Assembly: GCA_963732095.1 (NCBI GenBank)
Contig: CAVSZA010000063.1
Location: 1-64,000, forward strand
DNA from: AP-15 sp963732095
GTDB taxonomy: Bacteria > Pseudomonadota > Alphaproteobacteria > ATCC43930 > CGMCC-115725
Direction of reading: 5' to 3'
DNA length: 64,000 nt
Shown here: positions 44,816 through 53,305 of the stretch, one piece after another
Position numbering within the stretch: position 1 is the stretch's first letter
How the letters are laid out: every line of letters begins with the position of its first letter
Notes under the pieces: model-generated
Databases searched by the model: none
The model's input: the letters and a program-made list of their open reading frames with translations, nothing else
Told to the model about the DNA's origin: nothing
Position numbers and translations under genes: made by a program

Positions 44816-46786
44816 ATGACCGCAAGCGCCCTCACGCCGGATACGTTTCCGAAATTGCTTCTTGAACATGCGCGGGTGCGACCGGAGCGGCCGGCCAATC
44901 GCGAGAAGGATTACGGGATCTGGCAGAGCTGGAATTGGGCGGAGGTCGCCGCCGAGGTCGAGGCGCTCGCCTGCGGGCTGGCGGCCATGGGGTTCCGGCG
45001 CGGCGAAAGGCTCGCGATCATCGGCGACAACCGCCCGCGGCTCTATTGGGCGATTGCCGCGACGCAGGCGCTGGGCGGCGTACCGGTGCCGATCTACCAG
45101 GATTCGATCGCCGACGAGATGGCCTTTGTGCTGGGCCACGCCGAGGTGCGTTTCGCCGTGGCCGAAGACCAGGAGCAGGTCGACAAATTGGCCGAGGTCA
45201 AGGAGCGCTGCCCGCTGCTCGAAAAAGTGATCTTCTCCGACCCGCGTGGCATGCGGCATTACGGCCAGCCCTGGCTCGACGATTACGCGAAGGTGCAGGA
45301 GCGCGGCCGCGCGTTCGCCCGCGCGGAGCCGGGGTTTTTCCGCGGTGAAATCGCCAAAGGACGGGGCAGCGACACCGCGATCATCCTTTACACCTCGGGG
45401 ACGACGGGGCAGCCCAAGGGCGTCGTGCTCAGCTTCGACAACATCATCACGACCGCGGATAGCGCGATCGCGTTCGAAGGACTGACCGACCGCGAAGAGG
45501 TGCTGGCCTATCTGCCGATGGCGTGGATCGGCGAGCACATCTTCTCTTACGCGCAGGCTTATTGCGCCGGGTTTTGCGCCTCCTGCCCGGAATCCCAGGC
45601 GACGGTCATGCTCGACCTGCGCGAGCTCGGGCCGACCTATTTCTTTGCGCCGCCGCGGATTTTCGAGAGCATTCTGACCCAGGTCATGATCCGCATGGAG
45701 GATGCCGGCTGGGCGAAGCGCCGGCTCTTTCATTTTTTCTTGGATTTTGCCAAGCGCGTCGGGCCGGCGATACTCGACCGGCATCGTGTGCCTTTGGCCC
45801 AACGGATGCTCTATCGGCTCGGTGAAGCGCTGATATACGGGCCGCTCAAGAATACTCTGGGCTTCAGCCGCGTCCGCCTCGCCTACACCGCAGGCGAGGC
45901 GATCGGACCCGACCTCTTTACCTTCTACCGTTCGCTCGGGATCAACCTGAAGCAGCTCTACGGCATGACCGAAAGCTCGGTGTTTTTGTGCATCCAGCGC
46001 GATGGGGCGGTAAAGCCCGACACCGCCGGCGCGCCGATCGAGGGCGTCGAAATCCGCATCGCCGAGGATGGCGAGGTGTTGTTCAAGAGCCCGGGCGCGT
46101 TCCGATCTTATTACAAGAACCCCGAGGCGACCGCCGCCGCAAAGCGCCCGGACGGCTGGGTCCATACCGGCGATTCCGGGTTCTTCGACGCCGACGGGCA
46201 GCTCAAGATCCTCGACCGCGCCAGGGATGTCGGCCGGCTGCGGGGCGGCGCGCTGTTTGCGCCGAAATTTATCGAGAACAAGCTCAAATTCTTTCCCTGG
46301 ATCAAGGAGGCGGTGGTGTTCGGCGACGGCCGGCCGTTCGTCGCCGCCTTTGTCAATATCGATCTCGAGGCGGTCGGCGACTGGGCGGAGCGCCGCAATC
46401 TCGCCTATGCCTCCTACCAGGAATTGGCCGCGGAGGAGGCGGTCTGCGATCTGGTGCAGGGCTGCATCGAGCGGGTCAACCGCGACCTCGCGGCCGAGCC
46501 CGCCCTGGCGCCGTCGCAGATCCGCCGGTTCCTGATCCTGCACAAGGAGCTCGACGCCGATGACGGCGAGCTGACCCGCACCCGCAAGGTGCGCCGGCGC
46601 ATTATTGCCGAGCGATACGAGCCGCTGGTGGACGCGCTCTATTCCGGCAATGCGACGGGCCGCATCGCGACCGAGATCACCTTCGAGGACGGCCGCAAGG
46701 GCCAAATGCGCGCCGAGCTGGCAATCCGTGACATGGACGCGAGACTGCCGGCAGTACAGCCACCTGCTTTCAAGAAAGCCAGCTGA
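44816..46786 (+). CDS. Long-chain-type acyl-CoA synthetase (AMP-forming)
   Basis: The 656-residue adenylate-forming ligase has motif ILYTSGTTGQPKGVVLS (A3), AYLPMAWIGEH, AGEAIGPDLFTFYRSLGINLKQLYGMTES (A5), GWVHTGDSGFFDADGQLKILDR (A7) and a C-terminal TRTRKVRRR region. The size and LxxYGMTE layout fit FadD15/AAE-type synthetases that make CoA thioesters of fatty or aromatic acids. A ribosome-binding site (CAGGAGCGACG) precedes the ATG. Similar synthetases are common in Liv-type ABC operons of alphaproteobacteria, where the imported acid is activated on entry, so it is probably cotranscribed with livG downstream (124 bp). Confidence 0.9.
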   Translation: MTASALTPDTFPKLLLEHARVRPERPANREKDYGIWQSWNWAEVAAEVEALACGLAAMGFRRGERLAIIGDNRPRLYWAIAATQALGGVPVPIYQDSIADEMAFVLGHAEVRFAVAEDQEQVDKLAEVKERCPLLEKVIFSDPRGMRHYGQPWLDDYAKVQERGRAFARAEPGFFRGEIAKGRGSDTAIILYTSGTTGQPKGVVLSFDNIITTADSAIAFEGLTDREEVLAYLPMAWIGEHIFSYAQAYCAGFCASCPESQATVMLDLRELGPTYFFAPPRIFESILTQVMIRMEDAGWAKRRLFHFFLDFAKRVGPAILDRHRVPLAQRMLYRLGEALIYGPLKNTLGFSRVRLAYTAGEAIGPDLFTFYRSLGINLKQLYGMTESSVFLCIQRDGAVKPDTAGAPIEGVEIRIAEDGEVLFKSPGAFRSYYKNPEATAAAKRPDGWVHTGDSGFFDADGQLKILDRARDVGRLRGGALFAPKFIENKLKFFPWIKEAVVFGDGRPFVAAFVNIDLEAVGDWAERRNLAYASYQELAAEEAVCDLVQGCIERVNRDLAAEPALAPSQIRRFLILHKELDADDGELTRTRKVRRRIIAERYEPLVDALYSGNATGRIATEITFEDGRKGQMRAELAIRDMDARLPAVQPPAFKKAS

Positions 46787-46812
46787 GACTCTGTGAAAAG
46801 ATCCCACCTCAC

Positions 46813-46916
46813 TGTCATTCCGGGGCGCGGGGAAAGCCCGCGAACCCGGAATCTATGAACACAAGCGTGTGTTCCTGGATTCCGGGCCTGCCCCTTTGGG
46901 GCATCCCGGAATGACG
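46813..46916. repeat. Dispersed intergenic inverted repeat (TGTCATTCCGGG ... CCCGGAATGACG), copy 1
   Basis: A 104-bp element has 12-bp imperfect ends TGTCATTCCGGG and CCCGGAATGACG. Inner arms repeat AACCCGGAATC ... GATTCCGGGC. A second copy sits at 62696-62820. Its right terminus supplies the ATG of livG. Elements of this look are scattered through related alphaproteobacterial genomes. Confidence 0.8.
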
Positions 46917-47699
46917 ACGCAGAAGCAGATCGGCGAGCCGATCCTAACGGCCGACCGCATTACCCTCACCTTTGGCGGCGTCACCGCGCTCAACGCGATC
47001 AGCTTCGAGATCCGCCGCCACGAGATCCTGGCGATGATCGGGCCGAACGGTGCCGGCAAGACCTCGATGCTGAACGTCATCAACGGCTTCTACCACCCGC
47101 AGGCGGGCACCATCACCTGGAAGGGCGAGACGCGGCCCCGGATGCGCCCCTATCATGCCGCGGCGCAAGGCATCGCCCGCACCTTCCAGAACGTCGCGTT
47201 GTTCCGCGGGATGACGACGCTCGACAACATCATGACCGGGCGGCTGTTACAGATGCGCCGCAATTTTCTGTGGCAGGCGATCCAATTCGGCCCGGCCGAG
47301 CACGAGGAGCTGGCCCACCGCGCCCGGGTCGAGCGGATCATCGACTTTCTCGAAATCCAGGCGATCCGCAAGACGCCGGTCGGGCGGCTGCCATACGGGC
47401 TGCAGAAGCGCGTCGAGCTCGGCCGCGCCTTGGCGATGGAGCCCGAGCTCTTGCTGCTCGACGAGCCGATGGCGGGGATGAATGTCGAGGAGAAGGAGGA
47501 CATGTGCCGCTTCATCCTCGACGTCAACGACGAGTTCGGCACGACGGTCGCGTTGATCGAGCACGACATGGGTGTCGTGATGGACATCTCCGACCGCGTC
47601 GTCGTCCTCGATTACGGCCGCAAGATCGCCGACGGCCCGCCGGACGAGGTCCGCGCGAGCTCCGAAGTCATCGCCGCCTATCTCGGCGAGGCTCGATAA
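46911..47699 (+). CDS. livG: Branched-chain amino acid-type ABC transporter ATP-binding protein LivG
   Basis: LivG is one of the two cytoplasmic ATPases of Liv-type importers of amino acids or related organic acids. The 262 residues show Walker A GPNGAGKTS, LivG-typical GIARTFQNVALFRGMTTLDNIM, the signature-like LPYGLQKRVELGRAL (no canonical LSGGQ, as is usual in this group), Walker B LLLLDEPMAGMN and the H-loop ALIEHDM. The start MTTQKQIGEPILTADRITLTFGG at 46911 lies inside the end of a dispersed repeat. livH follows one base after the stop. Confidence 0.9.
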   Translation: MTTQKQIGEPILTADRITLTFGGVTALNAISFEIRRHEILAMIGPNGAGKTSMLNVINGFYHPQAGTITWKGETRPRMRPYHAAAQGIARTFQNVALFRGMTTLDNIMTGRLLQMRRNFLWQAIQFGPAEHEELAHRARVERIIDFLEIQAIRKTPVGRLPYGLQKRVELGRALAMEPELLLLDEPMAGMNVEEKEDMCRFILDVNDEFGTTVALIEHDMGVVMDISDRVVVLDYGRKIADGPPDEVRASSEVIAAYLGEAR

Positions 47700-47700
47700 G

Positions 47701-48636
47701 ATGGACATCCTCGCCGCGGTGTTCCTCACCCCGTTTGCCAATATGTGGGACAATCCCGAATTCGCGCTCGAAGTCGTCATCGGCGGCTTGTTGAGCGGGG
47801 TCATGTACTCGCTCGTGGCGCTGGGCTTTGTGTTGATCTTCAAGGCGTCGGGCGTGTTCAACTTCGCCCAGGGCACGATGGTGCTCTTCGCCGCCCTGAC
47901 CTTTGTCGGGATGATCGAACGTGGCGTGCCGGTTTGGGGCGCCTTTATTATCGCCGGCGCGGTCATGGTCCTGCTCGCCTTCGGTATCGAACGATTGATG
48001 CTCCGCCCGCTTGTCAATCAGGAGCCGATCATCCTGTTCATGGCGACAATCGGGCTCGCCTTTTTCCTCGACGGTTTCGGCCAGCTCGTCTGGGGCAGCG
48101 ATGTGCATCCGCTCGACATCGGCATCCCGAAGGCGCCGCTGATCATTGGTGGCGTGCTCGTCAACGAATTCGACCTGGTCGCCGCAGCGGTCGCGGGCTC
48201 GCTCGTCACTGCGCTCGCCCTCTTCTTCCAGTACACCGCGGTTGGACGCGCGTTGCGCGCGGTCGCCGATGACCACCAGGCGGCGCAATCGGTCGGCATT
48301 GCACTCCGCTCCATCTGGGTCATCGTGTGGTCTGTCGCCGGCGTCGTTGGCCTCGTCGCCGGCATCATGTGGGGCAGCAATCTGGGTGTGCAGTTCTCGA
48401 TCTCGTTGGTGGCGCTCAAGGTGCTGCCGGTGCTGATCCTTGGCGGCTTCACCTCGGTGCCGGGCGCGATCGTCGGCGGCCTGATCGTCGGGGTCGGCGA
48501 AAAAGTCGCCGAGGTCTTTTGGGGCCCGGCCTTTGGTGGCGCGATCGAGGACTGGTTCGCTTATGCCCTCGCGCTCGTCTTCCTGCTGTTCCGACCGCAA
48601 GGCCTCTTCGGCGAACGCATCATCGAGCGGGTGTGA
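47701..48636 (+). CDS. livH: Branched-chain amino acid-type ABC transporter permease LivH
   Basis: The 311-residue inner-membrane permease has about eight helices. It shows the LivH conserved block LLSGVMYSLVALGFVLIFKASGVFNFAQG and the central VGRALRAVADDHQAAQSVGI, which contacts the ATPase. The C-terminal VGVGEKVAEVFWGPAFGGAIEDWFAYALALVFLLFRPQGLFGERIIERV is typical. The ATG lies one base after livG (TAAGATG). The TGA stop overlaps a CRP-type palindrome. Confidence 0.93.
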   Translation: MDILAAVFLTPFANMWDNPEFALEVVIGGLLSGVMYSLVALGFVLIFKASGVFNFAQGTMVLFAALTFVGMIERGVPVWGAFIIAGAVMVLLAFGIERLMLRPLVNQEPIILFMATIGLAFFLDGFGQLVWGSDVHPLDIGIPKAPLIIGGVLVNEFDLVAAAVAGSLVTALALFFQYTAVGRALRAVADDHQAAQSVGIALRSIWVIVWSVAGVVGLVAGIMWGSNLGVQFSISLVALKVLPVLILGGFTSVPGAIVGGLIVGVGEKVAEVFWGPAFGGAIEDWFAYALALVFLLFRPQGLFGERIIERV

Positions 48637-48647
48637 ATGGGATCACA
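48632..48647. promoter_or_regulatory. CRP-type palindrome at the livH-livM junction
   Basis: TGTGA-ATGGGA-TCACA matches the CRP consensus half-sites exactly. The left half overlaps the livH stop codon, and livM starts 13 bp downstream. This is not a usual activator position; it may mark an internal promoter or repressive site, or be coincidental. Confidence 0.4.
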
Positions 48648-48660
48648 TTATGAATAAACC

Positions 48661-49740
48661 ATGATCTACCGCGAGGTCGGCCAGTTCAAGGCGAGCTATG
48701 CCGCCGACCGCGCGATCTTTCCGATCCGCCAGGACCGCTGGCTGATGCTCGCCGCGCTCGCCGCGGCTTATCTCGTGATCCCCGCGGTCGGCTCCCAGTA
48801 CTGGCTGCTGACGATTATGGTCCCGTTTCTCGTCTACGCGCTCGCGGCGCTCGGCCTCAATCTGCTGACCGGCTATGCCGGGCAGGTGTCGCTCGGCACC
48901 GGCGGCTTCATGGCGGTCGGCGCCTTTGCGACGTACAAGCTCACGACAGCCTTTCCGGGGCTCAACATCGTCCTCGCCCTCATCCTGGCCGGCATCATTA
49001 CTGCGCTCGTCGGCGTGCTGTTCGGCTTTCCAAGTCTCAGGATCAAGGGCTTCTATCTCGCGGTTGCCACGCTTGCGTCGCAGTTCTTCTTGATCTGGCT
49101 GTTCAACAAATTCCCGTGGTTCTACAATTACAGCGCCTCGGGTGTGATCAGCGCGCCCCCGCGCGCCGTTCTCGGCGGAGTCTATGTCACCGGCGCCGAG
49201 GCTGATCCCCGGGCGAAATACCTGTTTGTCCTGACCGTCGTCGTTCTCCTCGCGTTCGCCGCCAAGGGGCTGGTGCGCGGTCGCATCGGGCGCGCTTGGA
49301 TGGCGATCCGCGATATGGATATCGCTGCGGAGATCATTGGCATCCGCCCGCTGCAGACAAAACTGCTCGCCTTTGCTTTGAGCGCGTTCTATTGCGGCAT
49401 CGCCGGTGCAATGTGGGCCTTCATCTATACGAGCGCGGTCGAGGCCAGCGCCTTCGAGATCGACCGCTCGTTCCAGATCTTGTTCATGGTCATCATCGGC
49501 GGCCTCGGCAGCATCCTCGGCTCCTTCCTCGGCGCTGCTTTCATCGTGCTGCTGCCGATCTTTCTCGACAACGCGCCGCGCCTTGCGGGATTTGAAATGC
49601 CGGTCAATCTGGTGACCAATCTGCAGTCGATGGTCTTCGGCGCGCTGATCGTGTTTTTCTTGATCGTCGAGCCGAATGGCCTGGCGCGCCTCTGGGTGAT
49701 CGGCAAGGAAAAGCTGCGCCTCTGGCCATTCCCGCACTGA
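48661..49740 (+). CDS. livM: Branched-chain amino acid-type ABC transporter permease LivM
   Basis: The 359-residue second permease has the LivM blocks LAALGLNLLTGYAGQVSLGTGGFMAVGAF and RIGRAWMAIRDMDIAAEIIGIRPLQTKLLAFALSAFYCGIAGAMW. The late GGLGSILGSFLGAAFIVLLPIFL is also typical. It completes the LivGHM core. The binding protein and second ATPase that normally follow are found only at 55860 and 57229, after a 6.1-kb block of unrelated genes. Confidence 0.93.
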   Translation: MIYREVGQFKASYAADRAIFPIRQDRWLMLAALAAAYLVIPAVGSQYWLLTIMVPFLVYALAALGLNLLTGYAGQVSLGTGGFMAVGAFATYKLTTAFPGLNIVLALILAGIITALVGVLFGFPSLRIKGFYLAVATLASQFFLIWLFNKFPWFYNYSASGVISAPPRAVLGGVYVTGAEADPRAKYLFVLTVVVLLAFAAKGLVRGRIGRAWMAIRDMDIAAEIIGIRPLQTKLLAFALSAFYCGIAGAMWAFIYTSAVEASAFEIDRSFQILFMVIIGGLGSILGSFLGAAFIVLLPIFLDNAPRLAGFEMPVNLVTNLQSMVFGALIVFFLIVEPNGLARLWVIGKEKLRLWPFPH

Positions 49741-50172
49741 CGCCGAGGGACGGCGATGTCTCAGCCTGAGTGTCTTCAAAGGGTGGAAAGCTGCCCTCGG
49801 CCGGCTGCCGTGAAGCGGACCTTTGAGACCAAGTCCCGAGACACCGATCATGTCCTACTAACGGTGATTGTCGCGGTGTCGCGAAGTGCGATTTCAGGCC
49901 AGACGGGTTTCAGACGGGCGTTTTGCGACGCCCTGATCGGAGCGATTTCCAAGACACGATTTTGCAGCCGGTTGCATGGCCCGGAAACCAGACAAAGCGG
50001 AGCCGGCTCTTCGCGGCTCTGAACTCGGTCGAGATGATCTTCAGCGGCCCGTGGAGCCTCATGGCGGTCTTTCCCGAGACCCGAAGATGACGCTCTACTG
50101 GCGGCGGATCCGCGCGCCTCCGCGGCGGCTAGCAACGCACTTGAAGCGCGAACAGATCATGATGCATTGTTT
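49741..50172. other. Intergenic region at the left edge of the block inserted in the Liv operon
   Basis: No open frame with family features is seen on either strand; 80-95-codon frames here lack domains and ribosome-binding sites. The sequence may be remnant DNA from the insertion of the downstream block. Confidence 0.45.
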
Positions 50173-51708
50173 TTATTCGATCACACTTCCCATTGTGGGC
50201 GCTGCGCCAGCGCGAGCGTCCTTGTGGATCTTGCCGTCCTTCATTATGACGACAAGGTTCTTGTCCGGTTCAGCGAGCAGATTGAGGTCCTGGAGCGGAT
50301 CGCCCGCCACCACGAGCAGGTCGGCGTAGGCGCCGTGCTCGATGACCCCGAGCTTTCCAGGGTAGGGATTGCGCGGACCGGACAGCGCCAGCAGCTCGGC
50401 GTTGCCGGCCGTTGCCATCCTGAGAGCCTCGGCGTTGCTGTACCAGCGTGACATATGAGTCAGAAGCACCCCCTGCCGCTCGGCGACTTCAGATGAGAAG
50501 AGCAGGTCGCTCCCCCACGCCGTCTTGATCCCGTACTTCTTGGCGTATCCGTACATAGTGGGAGTTCCGGCCAGCACCTGCAGCAGGTTGATGCGGCTTT
50601 GGCCGGTCATCGGCGCGTTGTCGGTCTCGTCGATGAACGGCTGGGTACTGAGCCACACGCCCTTGTCCGCCATCAGCTTCGCGGTCGCCTCGTCCATCAG
50701 GTGACCGTGCTCGATGCACTGGACCCCGGCATCGATCGCCCTTTGTATGGCGGCCGGGGGATAGGCGTGCACCGCGACGTAGGTGTTGCGATCGGCGGCC
50801 GCTTCGACACCGACGCGCAACTCCGGGACCGTGAAGGTCACCATGTCCAGGGTCGTACGCGGCGAGGCGACCCCACCGCCGCCAATCATCTTGATCTGCG
50901 AGGCCCCGAGGAACAGCTGCTCGCGCACGCGCAGGCGCACCTCGTCGGCGCTGTCGGCGATGGCAGCGGCGCCCATGCTTTCGAGTTGGCTCTGAGGGCC
51001 GCCGGGGCTTCTCGGAACATCCGAATTCATGCGCATGTCGCCGTGGCCGCCGGTCGTCGTGATCACCGCCCCGCACGGATAGATGCGAGGACCGACGGCC
51101 AGCCCGGAATCGATCGCCTTCTTCAGCGGGAAGGAGGGTCCGCCCAGATCCCGTACGGTCGTGAAGCCCCGCATCAGAGTCCGCTCGGCCTGGGCGCTGG
51201 CGGAAAGGAAGACGAAGCCGATGTCGGCCGTCAGCAGCTGCACCGGGCTCAGGCTGGCGAACATCACGTGCCAGTGCGCGTCGATCAGGCCAGGCATCAG
51301 CACGCGCCCGCCGCAATCGATCAGCCGCGCGCCCTCAGGCGCGCCCTGGCCGGCCCCCGCAACCTGCTTGATCCGTCCGTCCTCGATCCGCAGGCTCTGA
51401 CCACCGCGCAAACCGAGGGATTTGCCGTCGAACAGCTGGAAGTTAGTGATGACGGTCGGCGGCGCGGCCCGCGTCGCCTGCGCGCTCGCCCTGGGCGCGA
51501 AACCGAGGCCGGCGAGCGCGCCGGCCGCGCCTGCGAGCATACCGCGGCGAGAAAGCTCCCGCGTGATCCGTCGATCCGCGGATCGTACCGTCGGTTGGCA
51601 GCAAAGGCAGTCCGCCGCGACCGCGTCGGCCTCGCCATCCGCAACGCAAGTAAACAACTGCGACCTCACTGCCAGAGAAAGACGCCTGCCGACTTCCCTG
51701 GGTATCAT
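50173..51708 (-). CDS. Tat-exported amidohydrolase (imidazolonepropionase-like)
   Basis: The metal-dependent hydrolase core is clear: GGRVLMPGLIDAHWHVMF (HxH metal site), FTTVRDLGGPSFPLKKAIDSG, YVAVHAYPPAAIQRAIDAGVQCIEHGHLMDEAT and KTAWGSDLLFSS (metal Asp). The C-terminal YADLLVVAGDPLQDLNLL is also typical. The ATG at 51708 is chosen. A TTG further upstream (51780) is less likely. The first 55 residues include a Cys cluster (CLCCQP) ahead of the Tat motif ELSRRGMLAGAAGALAGL, an odd extended leader. A family 3 binding protein lies upstream on the same strand. Confidence 0.85.
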   Translation of the reverse strand: MIPREVGRRLSLAVRSQLFTCVADGEADAVAADCLCCQPTVRSADRRITRELSRRGMLAGAAGALAGLGFAPRASAQATRAAPPTVITNFQLFDGKSLGLRGGQSLRIEDGRIKQVAGAGQGAPEGARLIDCGGRVLMPGLIDAHWHVMFASLSPVQLLTADIGFVFLSASAQAERTLMRGFTTVRDLGGPSFPLKKAIDSGLAVGPRIYPCGAVITTTGGHGDMRMNSDVPRSPGGPQSQLESMGAAAIADSADEVRLRVREQLFLGASQIKMIGGGGVASPRTTLDMVTFTVPELRVGVEAAADRNTYVAVHAYPPAAIQRAIDAGVQCIEHGHLMDEATAKLMADKGVWLSTQPFIDETDNAPMTGQSRINLLQVLAGTPTMYGYAKKYGIKTAWGSDLLFSSEVAERQGVLLTHMSRWYSNAEALRMATAGNAELLALSGPRNPYPGKLGVIEHGAYADLLVVAGDPLQDLNLLAEPDKNLVVIMKDGKIHKDARAGAAPTMGSVIE

Positions 51709-51926
51709 TGGCTCAATGCGTGGCTCGGGAAACGCCGTCTCGCTCGCCCCAACCTGTACCGGAGAGGCGGACTGAGTCAATTAGGCGAAACACCTAGACG
51801 CCCAGGTGGCCAAGGCCCCCGAGGGACTAGCGCGCGTTGGAGACTCGACGTCGGGGGAAAGGCGCACCGCAACCCAGGCCGCAGCCTCGCTCACCGCAAA
51901 ACCAGAACTCTCCGAAGGTCGGCTGT

Positions 51927-52010
51927 GGGTCGATAAAGGACGTTCAGAGCGCAGTGCCTGCGACGAGCCGAATGGCGGGTTGCGCCCGCCGCTCTAGCGC
52001 CCTCCGAAAT
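51927..52010. repeat. 84-bp dispersed direct repeat, copy 1
   Basis: The sequence from GGGTCGATAAA to CTCCGAAAT recurs at 55664-55748 in the same orientation with few changes. Its core ACGAGCCGAATGGCGGGTTGCGC resembles repeats that I recall as common in Bradyrhizobium-type genomes. The two copies bracket the family 3 binding protein and the histidine kinase. Confidence 0.85.
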
Positions 52011-52063
52011 GAGCGCCGATGCCTCGCCCCCGTTGATCCCGGGTCGGCGCCCGCAACTTGGCC

Positions 52064-52121
52064 CCGCGGCAAATGCCACGCCAAGAAAAGCGCGGAACCA
52101 TTTGTCAACCGGTTTCGCCAT
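52064..52121 (-). pseudogene. 5' stub of a duplicated family 3 substrate-binding protein gene
   Basis: The ATG at 52121 opens MAKPVDKWFRAFLGVAFAAG, nearly identical to MAKRIGEWFRAFLGVAFAVA of the intact gene at 53093. Homology ends within about 20 codons, next to the 84-bp repeat. Upstream, the sequence TCGGCGGCCTTGCCCATCAA, continuing to GAAGCAAGG, also matches the upstream region of the intact gene, apart from about 85 extra bases. A tandem duplication was therefore followed by deletion of the gene body. Confidence 0.8.
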
Positions 52122-52295
52122 AGACGCTATAGCCGCCGTCAGCATGTGTGACCAGCCGGAATGCAGCCGCGGTGATGCCGAGCTTTACTAGAATTGGAGC
52201 GATAATCGGCGGCCTTGCCCATCAATTTTTCAATCTACTACTCCTGCTGCTCGTGGAAGCAAGGTTCGGTGCCGGCCGTTTATAGCTCGGGCGGC

Positions 52296-53093
52296 TTACT
52301 GGGCGGGCTCATACGGAGTTGCGGGAAAGTACTTGTCGTATATCGCCCGGAACTCGTCGGTCTGCTTAAATCGATGCAACGCGTCAGAGAGCGCGTCAAC
52401 AAAAGCGGGCGAAACTCGCGCCTTGCTGAAAATGACGTACATATCGTCTTCCTTCAGGCTGCGCGACGACAGCGGCTGGACCTTGCCGTCGAGCCCCAGT
52501 GAACCGATCAGCCGCACTCCGTTGACGAAGCTCGCCACGACATAGTCGACGCGGCCGGCTTCCAGCATGCGGAAGTTGCCTTCGTCGCTGGCTGTTTCAA
52601 CGAAATTGCGGTGCTGGCGCACGAAATCCCAGAACTCGGGCGAAATGGCGGCACCGCGCAGCACGGCGATGTCATGTCCGACGAGATCGTCAAACGAGGA
52701 AAATTTCAGCTTCCCGGCATCGGCCGCACGCACGAAGAAGACCCACTTGTCCCGCGCCAGCGGCTCCTTGGGAAAGTGGCAGAAGCGCTCGCGCTCGTCA
52801 TTGCGGAACGCCGTAAAAATCGCGTCGCGCTCGCCCCGAAAGACCAGCCCCGCGGCCCGAGCCCAGGGAAACTCCTCAAAAGAGGCATCCCGACCCATGG
52901 TGGTGAACACCCGCTTGAGGACTTCGGTACTGAATCCCGGCGCCTCGCCGTCGGACAGGTTCTCGTAAGGTATCCACTGATCGGTGACGAGCTGCAAGGG
53001 TGCGGCTGTCGATGCCGGTCCACCGAGTACCCAGGCGACAGCAAATGCCACGCCGAGAAAAGCGCGGAACCATTCGCCAATTCGTTTCGCCAT
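52296..53093 (-). CDS. ABC transporter substrate-binding protein, family 3 (polar amino acid type)
   Basis: The 265-residue periplasmic protein has a signal peptide (WFRAFLGVAFAVAWVLGGPASTAA). A family 3 binding domain follows: LQLVTDQWIPYENLSDGEAPGFSTEVLKRVFTTMG near the start, FDDLVGHDIAVLRGAAISPEFW, RMLEAGRVDYVVASFVNG and the C-terminal DALHRFKQTDEFRAIYDKYFP. It has no cognate permease nearby. It lies back to back with the PAS histidine kinase (212 bp between starts), so it may act as a periplasmic sensor partner rather than a transporter component. That link is inferred. Confidence 0.85.
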   Translation of the reverse strand: MAKRIGEWFRAFLGVAFAVAWVLGGPASTAAPLQLVTDQWIPYENLSDGEAPGFSTEVLKRVFTTMGRDASFEEFPWARAAGLVFRGERDAIFTAFRNDERERFCHFPKEPLARDKWVFFVRAADAGKLKFSSFDDLVGHDIAVLRGAAISPEFWDFVRQHRNFVETASDEGNFRMLEAGRVDYVVASFVNGVRLIGSLGLDGKVQPLSSRSLKEDDMYVIFSKARVSPAFVDALSDALHRFKQTDEFRAIYDKYFPATPYEPAQ

Positions 53094-53305
53094 CGGCGAC
53101 CTCGCTCATCGACTTCCAGTCTACCACTCCCGCTGCTCATGGGAAGCAAGGCCCCGGGGCCTGCCGCTTTGGCACGGCTCTTGCCCAACCTTCGCAGAAT
53201 AGCCTCGAAACCGTTATCGTGTGATAGTTTCGGCACGGTGCCGTTTGGCGGTCGTCAGTCCGTGAGCCGGATGCTGCACGAGCCCGGCACTGCGGGGAAT
53301 TTTGC

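Noticed and set aside
49848..50135. 95-codon minus-strand frame between livM and the amidohydrolase gene
   Set aside because: Low-complexity sequence, no recognisable family and no ribosome-binding site.
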